A DNA stretch of 64,000 nt, taken from NCBI RefSeq assembly GCF_001689125.2, contig NZ_CP015405.2:711001-775000 (forward strand), given 5' to 3'. The notes beneath the pieces were generated by a model. It did no database searches. It saw only the letters and a program-made list of their open reading frames with translations, and was not told where the DNA came from. Made by a program: the position numbers and the translations under genes. Shown here piece by piece: positions 27,297 through 35,917 of this stretch. Each line of letters begins with the position of its first letter. The stretch's first letter is position 1. Source of the stretch: Blautia pseudococcoides. Its GTDB lineage: Bacteria; Bacillota; Clostridia; Lachnospirales; Lachnospiraceae.

Positions 27297-29672
27297 ATGA
27301 ACGGAATAAATGAGAAGCTGGATGCAAGGCCAATGGCGGCAAAGGCAAGTATGATTCAGGGGGAAAATTACAGAATTACGGTTTTGACAGAATCCCTTTT
27401 GCGTCTGGAATACAGCAGAGAGGGTGTTTTTGAGGACAGGGCCACCCAGACAGTCCTGAACCGGGATTTTCCGGTACCTGCTTTCAAAGTAACAGAGACA
27501 GCGGAGGAGCTGAGACTTTTTACCAGTGCCCTGGAGATGACATACAACAAGAGGGAGTTTGCCCCAAACGGTCTGTTCATTAAAGTGACCGGCGGAAGAT
27601 CCAATGAGACAAACTGGCATTACGGGGACCCGGTGAAGGACTTAGGCGGAACAGCCCGTACCCTTGATGAGGCGGACGGCGCCATTCCCTTAGAGAGCGG
27701 TGTAGTGTCAAGAAATGGATTTTCCATTGTGGATGACAGCAGCAGCATGGCCATTACAGAGAACGGATGGGTGGAAGTGCGTCCGAAAGACAGTATAGAT
27801 TTCTATTTCTTTGGTTACGGACACAGGTATCAGGAGGCAGTAAAAGATTTATATTACCTTTGCGGAAAGACACCGCTTCTTCCCCGCTGGGTATTTGGAA
27901 ACTGGTGGAGCCGTTATCACAGATATACGGAGAAGGAATACAAGGAGCTGATGGAGCGCTTTGAGCAGGAGCGGATTCCGTTTTCTGTGGCAGTGGTGGA
28001 TATGGACTGGCATCTGGTGGATATTGATCCAAAATACGGGAGCGGATGGACGGGTTATACATGGAACCGTGATTTTTTTCCGGACCCCGGTGAGTTTATG
28101 GACTGGCTGCATGGCAGAAATATGAAGATCACGCTGAATGTGCATCCTGCAGACGGGGTCCGCGCCTATGAGGAGGCCTATGAGCGGGTGGCAAAGCGTA
28201 TGGGAATAAATCCGGACAGCCAGGAACCGGTGCAGTTCGATGTGACGGACAGACATTTTCTGGAGGTGTATTTTGAAGAACTGCATCATCCCCTGGAGGA
28301 TGAAGGTGTGGATTTTTGGTGGCTGGACTGGCAGCAGGGAACTGTCACAAAGATTCCGGGATTAGACCCGCTGTGGATGCTGAACCATTTTCATTATCTG
28401 GACAGTGCCAGGAGAGGGAAGCGGCGTCTTACCTTTTCCAGATATGCCGGAATCGGAAGCCACAGGTATCCCATTGGATTTTCAGGAGATACGGTGATCA
28501 CCTGGGACAGCCTGAAATTCCAGCCCTATTTTACAGCCACTGCCAGCAATGCGGGATACGGATGGTGGAGCCATGATATCGGAGGCCATATGCACGGTGT
28601 CCGGGATGATGAGATGACAGCCAGATGGGTGCAGTTAGGTGTCTTTTCACCTTTAAACCGTCTGCACAGCACAGATAATCCTTTCAACGGAAAGGAACCA
28701 TGGAAATATAATAAGATAACCCAGAGTGTTATGGAAGAGTTCCTGCGTCTGCGCCATAAAATGGTGCCGTATCTGTACACCATGAACCGTTATGCCAGCA
28801 GGGACGGGCAGCCTCTGGTGCGCCCTATGTACTGGCTGGAGCCGGAGCGGGAGGAAACCTATGATGTGCCAAATGAATATTATTTCGGGACAGAGCTGAT
28901 TGCAGTGCCCATAACAGACCCTGCAGATCCCTGTACCTGTATGGGATGTGCAAAGGCATGGCTTCCGAAAGGCACCTGGTTTGATTTCTTTACAGGACGC
29001 CGCTATGAAGGCGGACGTCTTCTTTCCGTCTGGAGAAGTGTGGAGGAGATGCCTGTGTTTGCCCGTGCAGGAGCCATTGTACCTATGCAGGAGCTGCCGG
29101 AGCAGATGAATGACCTGAGCAATCCTGAAAAAATGGAGATTTACGTTTTTCCGGGAGCTGACAACTGTTTTTCTCTCTGGGAGGATGAGGGAGATTCCCT
29201 GGAGGATGCAGATGAAAACTGGGTCTGCACGAAATTGACACTAAAGAACAAGGAAGGCTTTTTCGTCTCTGCTGCCCAGGGAAATATTTCCGTACTGCCG
29301 GGAAAAAGAACATGGACCCTGCATTTCAGAGGGGTGGAGAATGCTACTGTCAAAGTGCAGGCAGAGGGACTAAACGTGGCAGCAGAGCAGTCTTATGATG
29401 CCGCTGCATGTACCCTCACTGTCCGGACAGCGGATATTCCGGTGACCAGTGCACTTGAGGTGCAGTTTGAAGAAGGGCTTTTAACGGCTGAAAATCACAT
29501 GACCCAATTTGTATATGAGATCCTGGAGCGTGCACAGATCGCTTATGACTTGAAGGAAGCTGTGCTGAAAACCGTGGAGGAGCTTGGTGAGAAGGCGGTT
29601 CCCGCACTCTTTGCCATGGAACTGGATGAGGCGCTGCTTTGCGCAGTTACAGAAGTGCTGACAGCGTGCTGA
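27297..29672 (+). CDS. GH31 alpha-glycosidase (alpha-glucosidase-like)
   Basis: 791 residues, no signal peptide, so cytosolic. N-terminal beta-sandwich, catalytic barrel and C-terminal sandwiches of family GH31. The nucleophile is Asp344 in FWWLDWQQG; the acid/base is Asp398 in GFSGDTVITWDSL; GWWSHDIGGHM and PLNRLHS complete the sugar site. It cleaves terminal alpha-linked glucose, xylose or similar residues from imported oligosaccharides; the WWLDWQQGT form of the nucleophile loop is common in uncharacterised gut members, so substrate is open. The last ~60 residues (after ~735) are a helical extension I do not recognise. Start follows AGGAGAG. A single gene with its own promoter. Confidence 0.92.
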   Translation: MNGINEKLDARPMAAKASMIQGENYRITVLTESLLRLEYSREGVFEDRATQTVLNRDFPVPAFKVTETAEELRLFTSALEMTYNKREFAPNGLFIKVTGGRSNETNWHYGDPVKDLGGTARTLDEADGAIPLESGVVSRNGFSIVDDSSSMAITENGWVEVRPKDSIDFYFFGYGHRYQEAVKDLYYLCGKTPLLPRWVFGNWWSRYHRYTEKEYKELMERFEQERIPFSVAVVDMDWHLVDIDPKYGSGWTGYTWNRDFFPDPGEFMDWLHGRNMKITLNVHPADGVRAYEEAYERVAKRMGINPDSQEPVQFDVTDRHFLEVYFEELHHPLEDEGVDFWWLDWQQGTVTKIPGLDPLWMLNHFHYLDSARRGKRRLTFSRYAGIGSHRYPIGFSGDTVITWDSLKFQPYFTATASNAGYGWWSHDIGGHMHGVRDDEMTARWVQLGVFSPLNRLHSTDNPFNGKEPWKYNKITQSVMEEFLRLRHKMVPYLYTMNRYASRDGQPLVRPMYWLEPEREETYDVPNEYYFGTELIAVPITDPADPCTCMGCAKAWLPKGTWFDFFTGRRYEGGRLLSVWRSVEEMPVFARAGAIVPMQELPEQMNDLSNPEKMEIYVFPGADNCFSLWEDEGDSLEDADENWVCTKLTLKNKEGFFVSAAQGNISVLPGKRTWTLHFRGVENATVKVQAEGLNVAAEQSYDAAACTLTVRTADIPVTSALEVQFEEGLLTAENHMTQFVYEILERAQIAYDLKEAVLKTVEELGEKAVPALFAMELDEALLCAVTEVLTAC

Positions 29673-29702
29673 GAAGAATACATGCTTGTTTATTTATAAA
29701 AT

Positions 29703-29748
29703 GAAATGCTGCCGTACAGTGGTTTTTGACGCTGTGCGGCAGCATTTC
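29703..29748. terminator. bidirectional terminator between convergent genes
   Basis: GAAATGCTGCCGTACAG pairs with CTGTGCGGCAGCATTTC over a 12-nt loop; A/T tracts flank the stem. Confidence 0.75.
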
Positions 29749-29764
29749 TGCTTACTTCCTTACC

Positions 29765-30721
29765 TTATATGATATATTTGTCCAGAAAACGGTCTACCGT
29801 GCGGAAATACAGTTTGGGGTCAGTGGCACAGGAAAGCGCGTGGCCCGCGCCGTCTATAACCAGTTTTTCTTTTTCACATTTGGCTGCATGGTACAGCTTG
29901 TTCAGCATGTAGAATGGAACAAACGCGTCCTTTGACCCGTGTATAAAAAGAATGGGGCGGTTGCATTTTGCCACCTGCCGTATGGCGCTGGCTTCCTTGA
30001 AGGAGAAACCGTAACGGATCCTGGAAGCAAGGGAGGACAGGTGCAAAAAGGGAAAGGCCGGCAGATGGAAATAATTACGGATCTGCACGCTGAATTCTTC
30101 CCAGACACTGGTATATCCACAGTCCTCAATGATGGCTTTAACATTAGACGGCAGATTCTCGCCGGAAGTCATCATGACTGTGGCGGCACCCATGGAAATA
30201 CCCATCAGGACAATCTGGGATTTCGGGTCTTTCTGGCGGAGAAAATCAACCCATTCCAGCACATCTTTTCGCTCCTGCCATCCCATGCCAATGTATTTGC
30301 CCTCGCTGTCCCCGTGGCCTCTGGCGTCAGGCAGAAGGACAGAATATCCCCTGTGCCAGAAATGTCTGGCGTACACGCCCAGTTCGCAGCAGTTGTTGCG
30401 GTAACCGTGACAGAGAATCACATAGCGTGTGCTTCCCGCCTGTATGGATGGAAGAAAAAGCCCGTTCAGCTTCATGCCGTCCCGGTTAATGAGTGTCACC
30501 GGGGAGGCCTCTTTTTTGATCCACTCCTTACCGGGACGGAGAAAATCACCTAAGGGATCAGGCTTGTCTGCGTTTTTCCGCTCGGTCCGGTACATGGGAA
30601 ATGTACGGGAGAGAGCAAAGCGGCGCAGAAAACTGGTGAGTACATAAGATGCGCCCACGCAGACACCTGCTCCTGCGATCGCAGCATGTTTTAAAGTTTT
30701 GGAAGATAATTTTTCCTTCAT
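29765..30721 (-). CDS. alpha/beta hydrolase with N-terminal membrane anchor
   Basis: 318 residues. One N-terminal hydrophobic helix (HAAIAGAGVCVGASYVL) followed by an alpha/beta-hydrolase fold: oxyanion turn CHGYRNN, nucleophile elbow GISMGAAT, later an Asp in FIHGSKDAFVP and the His in GAGHALS. Likely an esterase or lipase-like enzyme tethered to the membrane (BAAT/YqkD-like group). The start has AAGGAGC nine bases upstream. It is 54 bp downstream of the ferredoxin-type aldo/keto reductase on the same strand and may share its transcript. Confidence 0.85.
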   Translation of the reverse strand: MKEKLSSKTLKHAAIAGAGVCVGASYVLTSFLRRFALSRTFPMYRTERKNADKPDPLGDFLRPGKEWIKKEASPVTLINRDGMKLNGLFLPSIQAGSTRYVILCHGYRNNCCELGVYARHFWHRGYSVLLPDARGHGDSEGKYIGMGWQERKDVLEWVDFLRQKDPKSQIVLMGISMGAATVMMTSGENLPSNVKAIIEDCGYTSVWEEFSVQIRNYFHLPAFPFLHLSSLASRIRYGFSFKEASAIRQVAKCNRPILFIHGSKDAFVPFYMLNKLYHAAKCEKEKLVIDGAGHALSCATDPKLYFRTVDRFLDKYII

Positions 30722-30775
30722 GTGTCAATGCTCCTTTATACCTTTCCGGTGTGTAACGGTTCTGTATCTTTGCGG

Positions 30776-31900
30776 TCAGAGTTTCTCCATGGTTTCTTTT
30801 ACGCGTTCCAAATCATCCCGGATGGACATTGCCTGGGGACAGACCTCCTCGCACTTGCCGCATTTCTGGCACTGGTCAGCACGGGCATCCTCTGCCAGGT
30901 CATTAAAGTAGGCACGTTTTGCCTGCTCTTTATTTTCATACATGGACAGATCATTCCAGATGCGGAAATTCTGTGGAATATTGACGCCAAAAGGACATGG
31001 CATACAGTAAGCGCATCCGGTGCAGCCGTTTTTCGTCCGCTGTTTGATGGCAGAAGCTACATCAGCTACAATTTCCTTCTCTTTCAGGTTGAGAGGTGTG
31101 AAGTTCTCAAATGTGTTCAGATTGTCTTCCACCTGCTCCATTGTAGTCATACCGCTTAATACAACTTTGACATTGGGTTTGCTGGCCACCCAGCGGAGAG
31201 CCCAGGAGGAAATGCTGGCGTTTGGTTTGTAATCTTTGAAGGGTTCTGTCACTGCGTCCGGCAAAGTGGCAAGAGAACCGCCTTTGACCGGTTCCATGAT
31301 CACCAGCGGAATGCCCAGTTCCTCTGTCAGTTCATAGCCTTTGTCTCCGGCCTGGATATCTGTGTCAACATAGTTGTACTGAATCTGGCAGAAATCCCAT
31401 TTGCGGTAAGTGGCTATGGTTTTAAAAGTTTCAAAATCATCGTGGAAGGAGAAACCGAAGAATTTAATTTTTCCTTGTTTTTTCATTTCTTCCATATAAG
31501 GAATGATCCCCAGATCCAGAACGTTCTGCCATTTTTCCTTATCCAGGCAGTGAAGCAGATAGAAGTCCACGTAATCCACTTCCAGACGGTCAAGCTGTTC
31601 CTGGAAAATCCGTTTTGCGTCATCCAGGGTTTTCACGTTCCATACAGGCAGCTTGGTTGCCAGATAGAAACTTTTACGGTCATATTTTTTCAGGACCCTG
31701 CCCACAAATGGTTCACTGTCCCCGTTGTGGTACGGATAGGCGGTATCTATGTATGTGACTCCGGCCTTCAATGCACGGTCCAGCATGCTCTCGGCTTTAG
31801 CCTCGTCGATATTTCCGTCTGCTGTCTGCGGAAAGCGCATACATCCAAAGCCCAGAAGGGATGGGGATACACCCAGATTCTCAAATTTACGGTATTCCAT
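30776..31900 (-). CDS. aldo/keto reductase with C-terminal 4Fe-4S ferredoxin domain
   Basis: 374 residues (COG1453 type). The barrel holds Asp/Tyr in YIDTAYPYHNG, Lys in LATKLP and His in YLLHCL. The C-terminal ~100 residues carry GCTGCAYCMPCPFGVNI and CQKCGKCEEVCPQAMSI, i.e. iron-sulfur sites that could exchange electrons with ferredoxin instead of only NADPH. Very frequent in anaerobic Clostridia, substrates unknown. GAGGAGG lies upstream of the start. Confidence 0.92.
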   Translation of the reverse strand: MEYRKFENLGVSPSLLGFGCMRFPQTADGNIDEAKAESMLDRALKAGVTYIDTAYPYHNGDSEPFVGRVLKKYDRKSFYLATKLPVWNVKTLDDAKRIFQEQLDRLEVDYVDFYLLHCLDKEKWQNVLDLGIIPYMEEMKKQGKIKFFGFSFHDDFETFKTIATYRKWDFCQIQYNYVDTDIQAGDKGYELTEELGIPLVIMEPVKGGSLATLPDAVTEPFKDYKPNASISSWALRWVASKPNVKVVLSGMTTMEQVEDNLNTFENFTPLNLKEKEIVADVASAIKQRTKNGCTGCAYCMPCPFGVNIPQNFRIWNDLSMYENKEQAKRAYFNDLAEDARADQCQKCGKCEEVCPQAMSIRDDLERVKETMEKL

Positions 31901-32106
31901 TGTGTAAAAACCTCCTCTATTTCAGTCAAAATAATTTAATTAGTAGCTGATATCTATTTTATCATTCTATGCAGGGAGATGACAAGAGATTTCCTGAATT
32001 ATTAGGCCATGCCCATATCTTTTTCATGGAAATGGATGAGAAAATAAAGTATACTGGAGAAAAGACAGACAGCTGTCTGTAAATGCTAAAAAGGAGAGTA
32101 AATGAT

Positions 32107-33291
32107 ATGCAGGAATTTATTTATTATGCGCCTACAGAAGTGGTGTTTGGAAAAGATGCGGAGAAGAAGACAGCAGCGGAAGTGAGGAAGTGGGGCGGCA
32201 GCCGGGTGCTTCTTGTCTATGGGAGTGGCAGTGTAAAAAAGAGTGGTCTGTTGGACACCATTGAGGGGGAACTTGCGGATGCGGGGATCGCCTTCAAAGA
32301 GTGGGGCGGGGTTAAGCCAAATCCCAGACTGTCTTTTGCGGAGGCAGGTGTGGAGGCTGCGGTTTCTTTTGGAGCGGATTTTATTTTGGCTGTAGGTGGG
32401 GGAAGTTCCATTGACACGGCAAAAGGTATTGCGCACGGAACAGCAAACCCGGGAACTGCACTTTGGGATATCTGGACGCAGAAGGTGCCGCTGACAAAAA
32501 GTCTTCCGGTGGGGGTTGTCCTGACCATTGCGGCCGCGGGCAGTGAGATGAGCGACTCCGCGGTGCTGACGAATGAAGCGATTGGAAGGAAGCAGGGATT
32601 GAGCACGGATTTTAACAGGGTGAAATTTGCTGTTATGAATCCGGAGCTTACTTACACGCTGCCGAAATATCAGGTGACATGCGGTATTGTGGATATTATG
32701 ATGCATACGCTGGACCGGTATTTTACCCATACAAAGGGAAACCGGATGACAGATGAGATTGCGGAAGCACTTCTGAGGACTGTGATTGAAAATGGAAGAA
32801 AGGCCTGGGGGGACCAGACGGATTATGAGGCCATGAGTGAGCTGATGTGGTGCAGCAGCCTGTCCCATAATGGGATCACAGGACTTGGGGCAGAAAAGGA
32901 TTTCGCGCCTCATAAAATAGGGCATGAGCTCAGTGCAAAATATGATGTGGCTCACGGGGCCAGTCTGTCTGCTGTCTGGGAGGCATGGGCAGAGTATGTG
33001 TATATGGAAGAACCGGCACGGTTTGCTCAGTATGCAAGAAAGGTGTGGGGCGTGCAGGAGGATGATGATGTGGAGGCGGCTAAAGAGGGGATCAGGAGGA
33101 CTGTGGGATATTTTAAAAGTTTGAATATGCCTGTGTGTCTGGGAGAACTGGATGCGGGAGTGCTGGCGGAGGATGCGTTGGTGGATATGGCTGAGAGGGC
33201 GACGGGGAAGGATACGTTTTGTGTGGCGAAGTTTAAGGAATTGCATCAGGGGGATGTGTATGAGATATTGAGGAGGGCGAATCATATGTGA
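32107..33291 (+). CDS. iron-containing alcohol dehydrogenase (BDH type)
   Basis: 394 residues. GGGSSIDTAKG binds the nicotinamide cofactor; metal ligands lie in CGIVDIMMHTLDRY (Asp, His), APHKIGHELS and VAHGASL (His). It reduces aldehydes such as butyraldehyde to alcohols, normally with NADPH. ATG 32107 follows AAAGGAGAG; an upstream in-frame ATG at 32083 has no site. Codon use in the last 150 codons turns G-rich (AGG, GGG), a drift that continues into the following gene. Confidence 0.92.
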   Translation: MQEFIYYAPTEVVFGKDAEKKTAAEVRKWGGSRVLLVYGSGSVKKSGLLDTIEGELADAGIAFKEWGGVKPNPRLSFAEAGVEAAVSFGADFILAVGGGSSIDTAKGIAHGTANPGTALWDIWTQKVPLTKSLPVGVVLTIAAAGSEMSDSAVLTNEAIGRKQGLSTDFNRVKFAVMNPELTYTLPKYQVTCGIVDIMMHTLDRYFTHTKGNRMTDEIAEALLRTVIENGRKAWGDQTDYEAMSELMWCSSLSHNGITGLGAEKDFAPHKIGHELSAKYDVAHGASLSAVWEAWAEYVYMEEPARFAQYARKVWGVQEDDDVEAAKEGIRRTVGYFKSLNMPVCLGELDAGVLAEDALVDMAERATGKDTFCVAKFKELHQGDVYEILRRANHM

Positions 33292-33297
33292 ATATAG

Positions 33298-33341
33298 TTG
33301 ACTTATGTTAATAATGTGATATAATGGGCATATGTTAATAA
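33298..33341 (+). promoter_or_regulatory. promoter with direct repeats before the DUF134-NifX gene
   Basis: TTGACT (33298), 16-bp spacer, TATAAT (33320-33325). TATGTTAATAA occurs twice, at 33304-33314 between the boxes and at 33331-33341 just after them, 27 bp apart. The copies are placed to block or alter RNA polymerase binding and may be the operator of the DUF134 protein encoded next. Confidence 0.55.
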
Positions 33342-33382
33342 AAATGCATTGAGAAGGCGGAGTGTTGTTGGGAGGTGAGGAG

Positions 33383-34132
33383 ATGTCCAGGCCTAGTAAG
33401 GAAAAGAGGATTTGCAGACTGCCGGGGTGCGGGTTGTTTGTGCCGGGTGAGGGGGGTGAACCTGCGCATCGGATTCGGATGACGGTTGATGAGTATGAGA
33501 CGATTCGGCTCATTGATTATTTGGGGTATACCCAGGAAGAATGTGCGGTGCAGATGGAAGTAGGGAGAGCTACTGTGCAGGCAGTTTATGCAGAGGCCAG
33601 GAAGAAACTGGCACGTTTTTTGGTGGAGGCGTCTTCTCTGGAGATCAGCGGCGGAAGCTATAGGATCTGCGGGCAGGATGGCCGTCGGCAGAACGGGTGC
33701 GTTTCATCAATCAGGAGAGGAGATTCAAACATGAAAATTGCAGTGACATATGACAATGGAGAGGTATTTCAGCATTTTGGACACACAGAGCAGTTCAAGG
33801 TATATGAGGTGGAGGATGGAAAGATCGTGTCATCTGAGGTGATTGATACCAATGGCAGCGGACACGGTGCGCTGGCAGGATTTCTGAACCAGTGCGGTGC
33901 ACAGGTGCTCATCTGCGGAGGTATCGGCGGTGGTGCAAGGAATGCGCTGGCGGAGGCGGGAATCCAGCTTTATCCGGGAGCGTGCGGAGATGCGGATGCA
34001 CAGGTGGAAGCATTTTTGGCCGGAAGCCTGAATTATGACCCGGATACAGTCTGTGCACATCACGGTCACGGACATGAGGGCAGTAACTGTGGGGAACATA
34101 CCCATGAGTGCGGCCATCACTGCGGGAATTAA
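33383..34132 (+). CDS. DUF134 helix-turn-helix protein fused to a NifX/NifB-type cofactor-binding domain
   Basis: 249 residues. Residues 1-~90 are a UPF0251/DUF134 DNA-binding domain (RPSKEKRICRLPGCGLF, MTVDEYETIRLIDYLGYTQE). Residues ~115-225 match the dinitrogenase iron-molybdenum cofactor fold (MKIAVTYDNGEVFQHFGHTE, CGGIGGGARNALAEAGI). The tail, about HHGHGHEGSNCGEHTHECGH, is packed with His and Cys and looks like a metal ligand. A metal- or redox-sensing regulator is plausible. No nif genes are near. ATG 33383 follows GGAGGTGAGG. The internal ATG at the domain boundary (MKIAVTYD, 33731) has its own AGGAGAG site and could also yield the NifX part alone. Confidence 0.88.
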   Translation: MSRPSKEKRICRLPGCGLFVPGEGGEPAHRIRMTVDEYETIRLIDYLGYTQEECAVQMEVGRATVQAVYAEARKKLARFLVEASSLEISGGSYRICGQDGRRQNGCVSSIRRGDSNMKIAVTYDNGEVFQHFGHTEQFKVYEVEDGKIVSSEVIDTNGSGHGALAGFLNQCGAQVLICGGIGGGARNALAEAGIQLYPGACGDADAQVEAFLAGSLNYDPDTVCAHHGHGHEGSNCGEHTHECGHHCGN

Positions 34133-34152
34133 TACGGTTATAACTGCAAAAG

Positions 34153-34197
34153 AAACGGCATCGGCAGGTGAAGGTTCATCTGCCGATGCCGTTTTTA
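34153..34197. terminator. bidirectional terminator
   Basis: AAACGGCATCGGCAG pairs with CTGCCGATGCCGTTT, then TTT; on the minus strand the stem is followed by TTTCTTTT. It serves the DUF134-NifX gene and the convergent sodC-like gene. Confidence 0.85.
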
Positions 34198-34216
34198 TGG
34201 GATAAAAAGCCGTTTT

Positions 34217-34726
34217 TTAATCTTCCAGATTGCTTTTTATTTCCCCACACGCGATTTTGCTGCCGGAATCCCCTGATGGCTGTGTTTTAAAGTCATCAGG
34301 TTTTTCATGGATGATTACCGTCCGGCCTATGATTTCTTCCGGAACGAACCGGTTTGTATAGAACATAGAAAGCGCATACCCGTCATTTTCAAAGAGCGGA
34401 GGTAAATCCCCGGCATGTTCCGGGTGCGGACAATCTTTGGGATTTAAATGGCTGCCGGTAAGAGGATAATCCCCCTCTGCGTTTTCTTCGCAGGAAGAGC
34501 CTTCATGAATGTGAAAGGCAAAGACTTTTTCCTGACAGGCAGCTTCCGAAGTGGGAAGTCCGGCAATGTCGGCAAGGACAACCGTACCGCCCCACAGCGG
34601 GAAAAAGTATACGAAACCTTTGATATTGGGGTATCTCTTTCCTCCGTATACAAAGGAATAGGCTTCCGGTGCAGTGGTGACTACCTTTTGCATGGCTTCT
34701 AATAATTCCCGGCGCATATATGTCAT
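34217..34726 (-). CDS. sodC: Cu/Zn superoxide dismutase family protein
   Basis: 169 residues. Metal ligands are in FAFHIHEG (two His), GSHLNP (His), HPEHAGDLP (His, Asp) and VIIHEKPDDF (His); Cys in GSSCEE and KIACGEI can make the conserved disulfide; PSGDSGSKIACG is the family end motif. Disproportionates superoxide. No signal peptide, so the protein is likely made inside the mother cell or spore. Its ATG overlaps the cotJC stop (ATGA), so it is the last gene of the cotJ operon. With the element inserted, it is cut off from the cotJ promoter, which lies 24 kb away. Confidence 0.9.
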   Translation of the reverse strand: MTYMRRELLEAMQKVVTTAPEAYSFVYGGKRYPNIKGFVYFFPLWGGTVVLADIAGLPTSEAACQEKVFAFHIHEGSSCEENAEGDYPLTGSHLNPKDCPHPEHAGDLPPLFENDGYALSMFYTNRFVPEEIIGRTVIIHEKPDDFKTQPSGDSGSKIACGEIKSNLED

Positions 34727-35169
34727 TTGCTGCATCCCGGATCGCAGCTGCATTTGGCGGGCATGTCAAAGCTGGGGTTAAAGGCATAGAAGTTCTTAAA
34801 GTCCAGTTCTTCCTGTACGGAACGTAGGGTTTCACCGAAACGCTGGAAATGCACAACTTCTCTTTCACGCAGGAATCGGATGGGGTCTATAACATCCGGG
34901 TCTTTGATGACACGGAGTATGTTGTCGTAAGTGGAGCGTGCTTTCTGTTCAGCAGCCATATCTTCAAATAAATCTGTGATGGGATCTCCTTTTGACTGGA
35001 ACTCACAGGCATTAAAGGGGATACCTCCGGCAGCCTGCGGCCAGATGCCTACGGTATGGTCGATATAATAGGGGCCAAGACCGGACTTTTCTATTTCTTC
35101 CATGGAAAGGTTGCGGGTGAGCTGGTGTACAATGGTGGATACCATTTCCATGTGAGCCAGTTCCTCTGT
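34723..35169 (-). CDS. cotJC: cotJC, 3' part (manganese catalase / spore coat protein), separated by a 23.7-kb insertion
   Basis: Encodes the last 148 residues of a manganese-catalase-type CotJC. It begins abruptly at TEELAHMEMVSTIVHQL, which holds the Glu/His pair matching Glu66 and His69 of Lactobacillus plantarum Mn-catalase; later AAEQKARSTYDNI and REREVVHFQRFGETL supply the other Glu and His. The N-terminal ~62 residues with the first Glu ligand are missing here and lie at 58843-59028. A frame continues upstream to a GTG at 35196 inside the inserted DNA but has no ribosome site. As it stands the fragment should be silent and inactive; excision of the insertion would rebuild a 210-residue protein. 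Confidence 0.9.
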   Translation of the reverse strand, partial: TEELAHMEMVSTIVHQLTRNLSMEEIEKSGLGPYYIDHTVGIWPQAAGGIPFNACEFQSKGDPITDLFEDMAAEQKARSTYDNILRVIKDPDVIDPIRFLREREVVHFQRFGETLRSVQEELDFKNFYAFNPSFDMPAKCSCDPGCSK

Positions 35170-35182
35170 ACCTGTATCGTTA
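35164..35182. repeat. left attachment site of the cotJC element
   Basis: TACCT (35169-35173) is shared with the right end, within a longer match TACCTrTATCrTT (12 of 14 identical). The inner side carries the arm TATCGTTA (35175-35182), the exact reverse complement of TAACGATA at 58834-58841 at the other end. Confidence 0.8.
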
Positions 35183-35267
35183 TCGGTATTGTACACGTGA
35201 AGTAATGATTAACGTGGTGCTGCCTGTACGGAAGTGTTATACTATAAGAAAAAAGGAGGAGTATGAT

Positions 35268-35819
35268 ATGTACAAAACAGAAACTTACACAGCAGTGGTA
35301 CCGGTGGAAGACTACATAGAAGGTTATGTGGATGTGGTCACGTTTCTAGAGTGCTGCAGAGCATGTCCGAATTACGATACGGTATGGTCCTGCCCGTCTT
35401 ACGATTTTGATGTTTTGTCATACTGGAGAAAATACAAGAATCTGGAACTGACCGCCGTTAAAATAATATTTGACGAGGATTTTGCAGGAAAGGCATTTAC
35501 AAAGGAGGAGCAGGACGAGATCCTTGGGCAGTCCCTCCGTGTGGAGAAGGGAAAGTTATCGGAAATACTCTGGGAAAAAGAAAAGGAATATCCGGGAAGT
35601 ATCAGCCTGTCAGCAGGTTCCTGCGATTTGTGTCAAGGAAACTGTACCAGACCGGATAAAAAAGCATGTCGTTTTCCGGAAAAGATGCGTTATTCCATAG
35701 AATCCATGGGAGGCAATGTGGGGCTCACACTCAGTAAGCTCATGGGAATCGAGCTGGAATGGATGGAAGAGGGGAAGCTGCCCCATTATTTTGTGCTGGT
35801 GTGCGGGCTTTTAAAGTAA
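35268..35819 (+). CDS. DUF2284 predicted metal-binding protein
   Basis: 183 residues, Cys-rich: FLECCRACPNYDTVWSCPSY near the N-terminus and AGSCDLCQGNCTRPDKKAC later, the pattern of the DUF2284 family, presumed to bind a metal or iron-sulfur cluster. The biochemical role is unknown. AAAGGAGG stands before ATG 35268, with a TATACT box about 25 bp further up (near 35239). It is the first gene inside the left end of the cotJC element, starting under 100 bp from the junction. Confidence 0.85.
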   Translation: MYKTETYTAVVPVEDYIEGYVDVVTFLECCRACPNYDTVWSCPSYDFDVLSYWRKYKNLELTAVKIIFDEDFAGKAFTKEEQDEILGQSLRVEKGKLSEILWEKEKEYPGSISLSAGSCDLCQGNCTRPDKKACRFPEKMRYSIESMGGNVGLTLSKLMGIELEWMEEGKLPHYFVLVCGLLK

Positions 35820-35917
35820 ACTGCAAATGGGTAAAAAGGGAACTTGACAAAGAATGTCGTTTGTTATACGCTTCTATCATAAACTTATAAAAGTATCTGA
35901 TAAGAGTGTAAAGTAGA

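Noticed and set aside
32086..33513. Long open frame (475 codons) opposite the iron alcohol dehydrogenase
   Set aside because: The translation is a His/Pro/Arg-rich composition typical of the antisense of a G-rich gene, with no family pattern; the plus strand encodes a clear enzyme.
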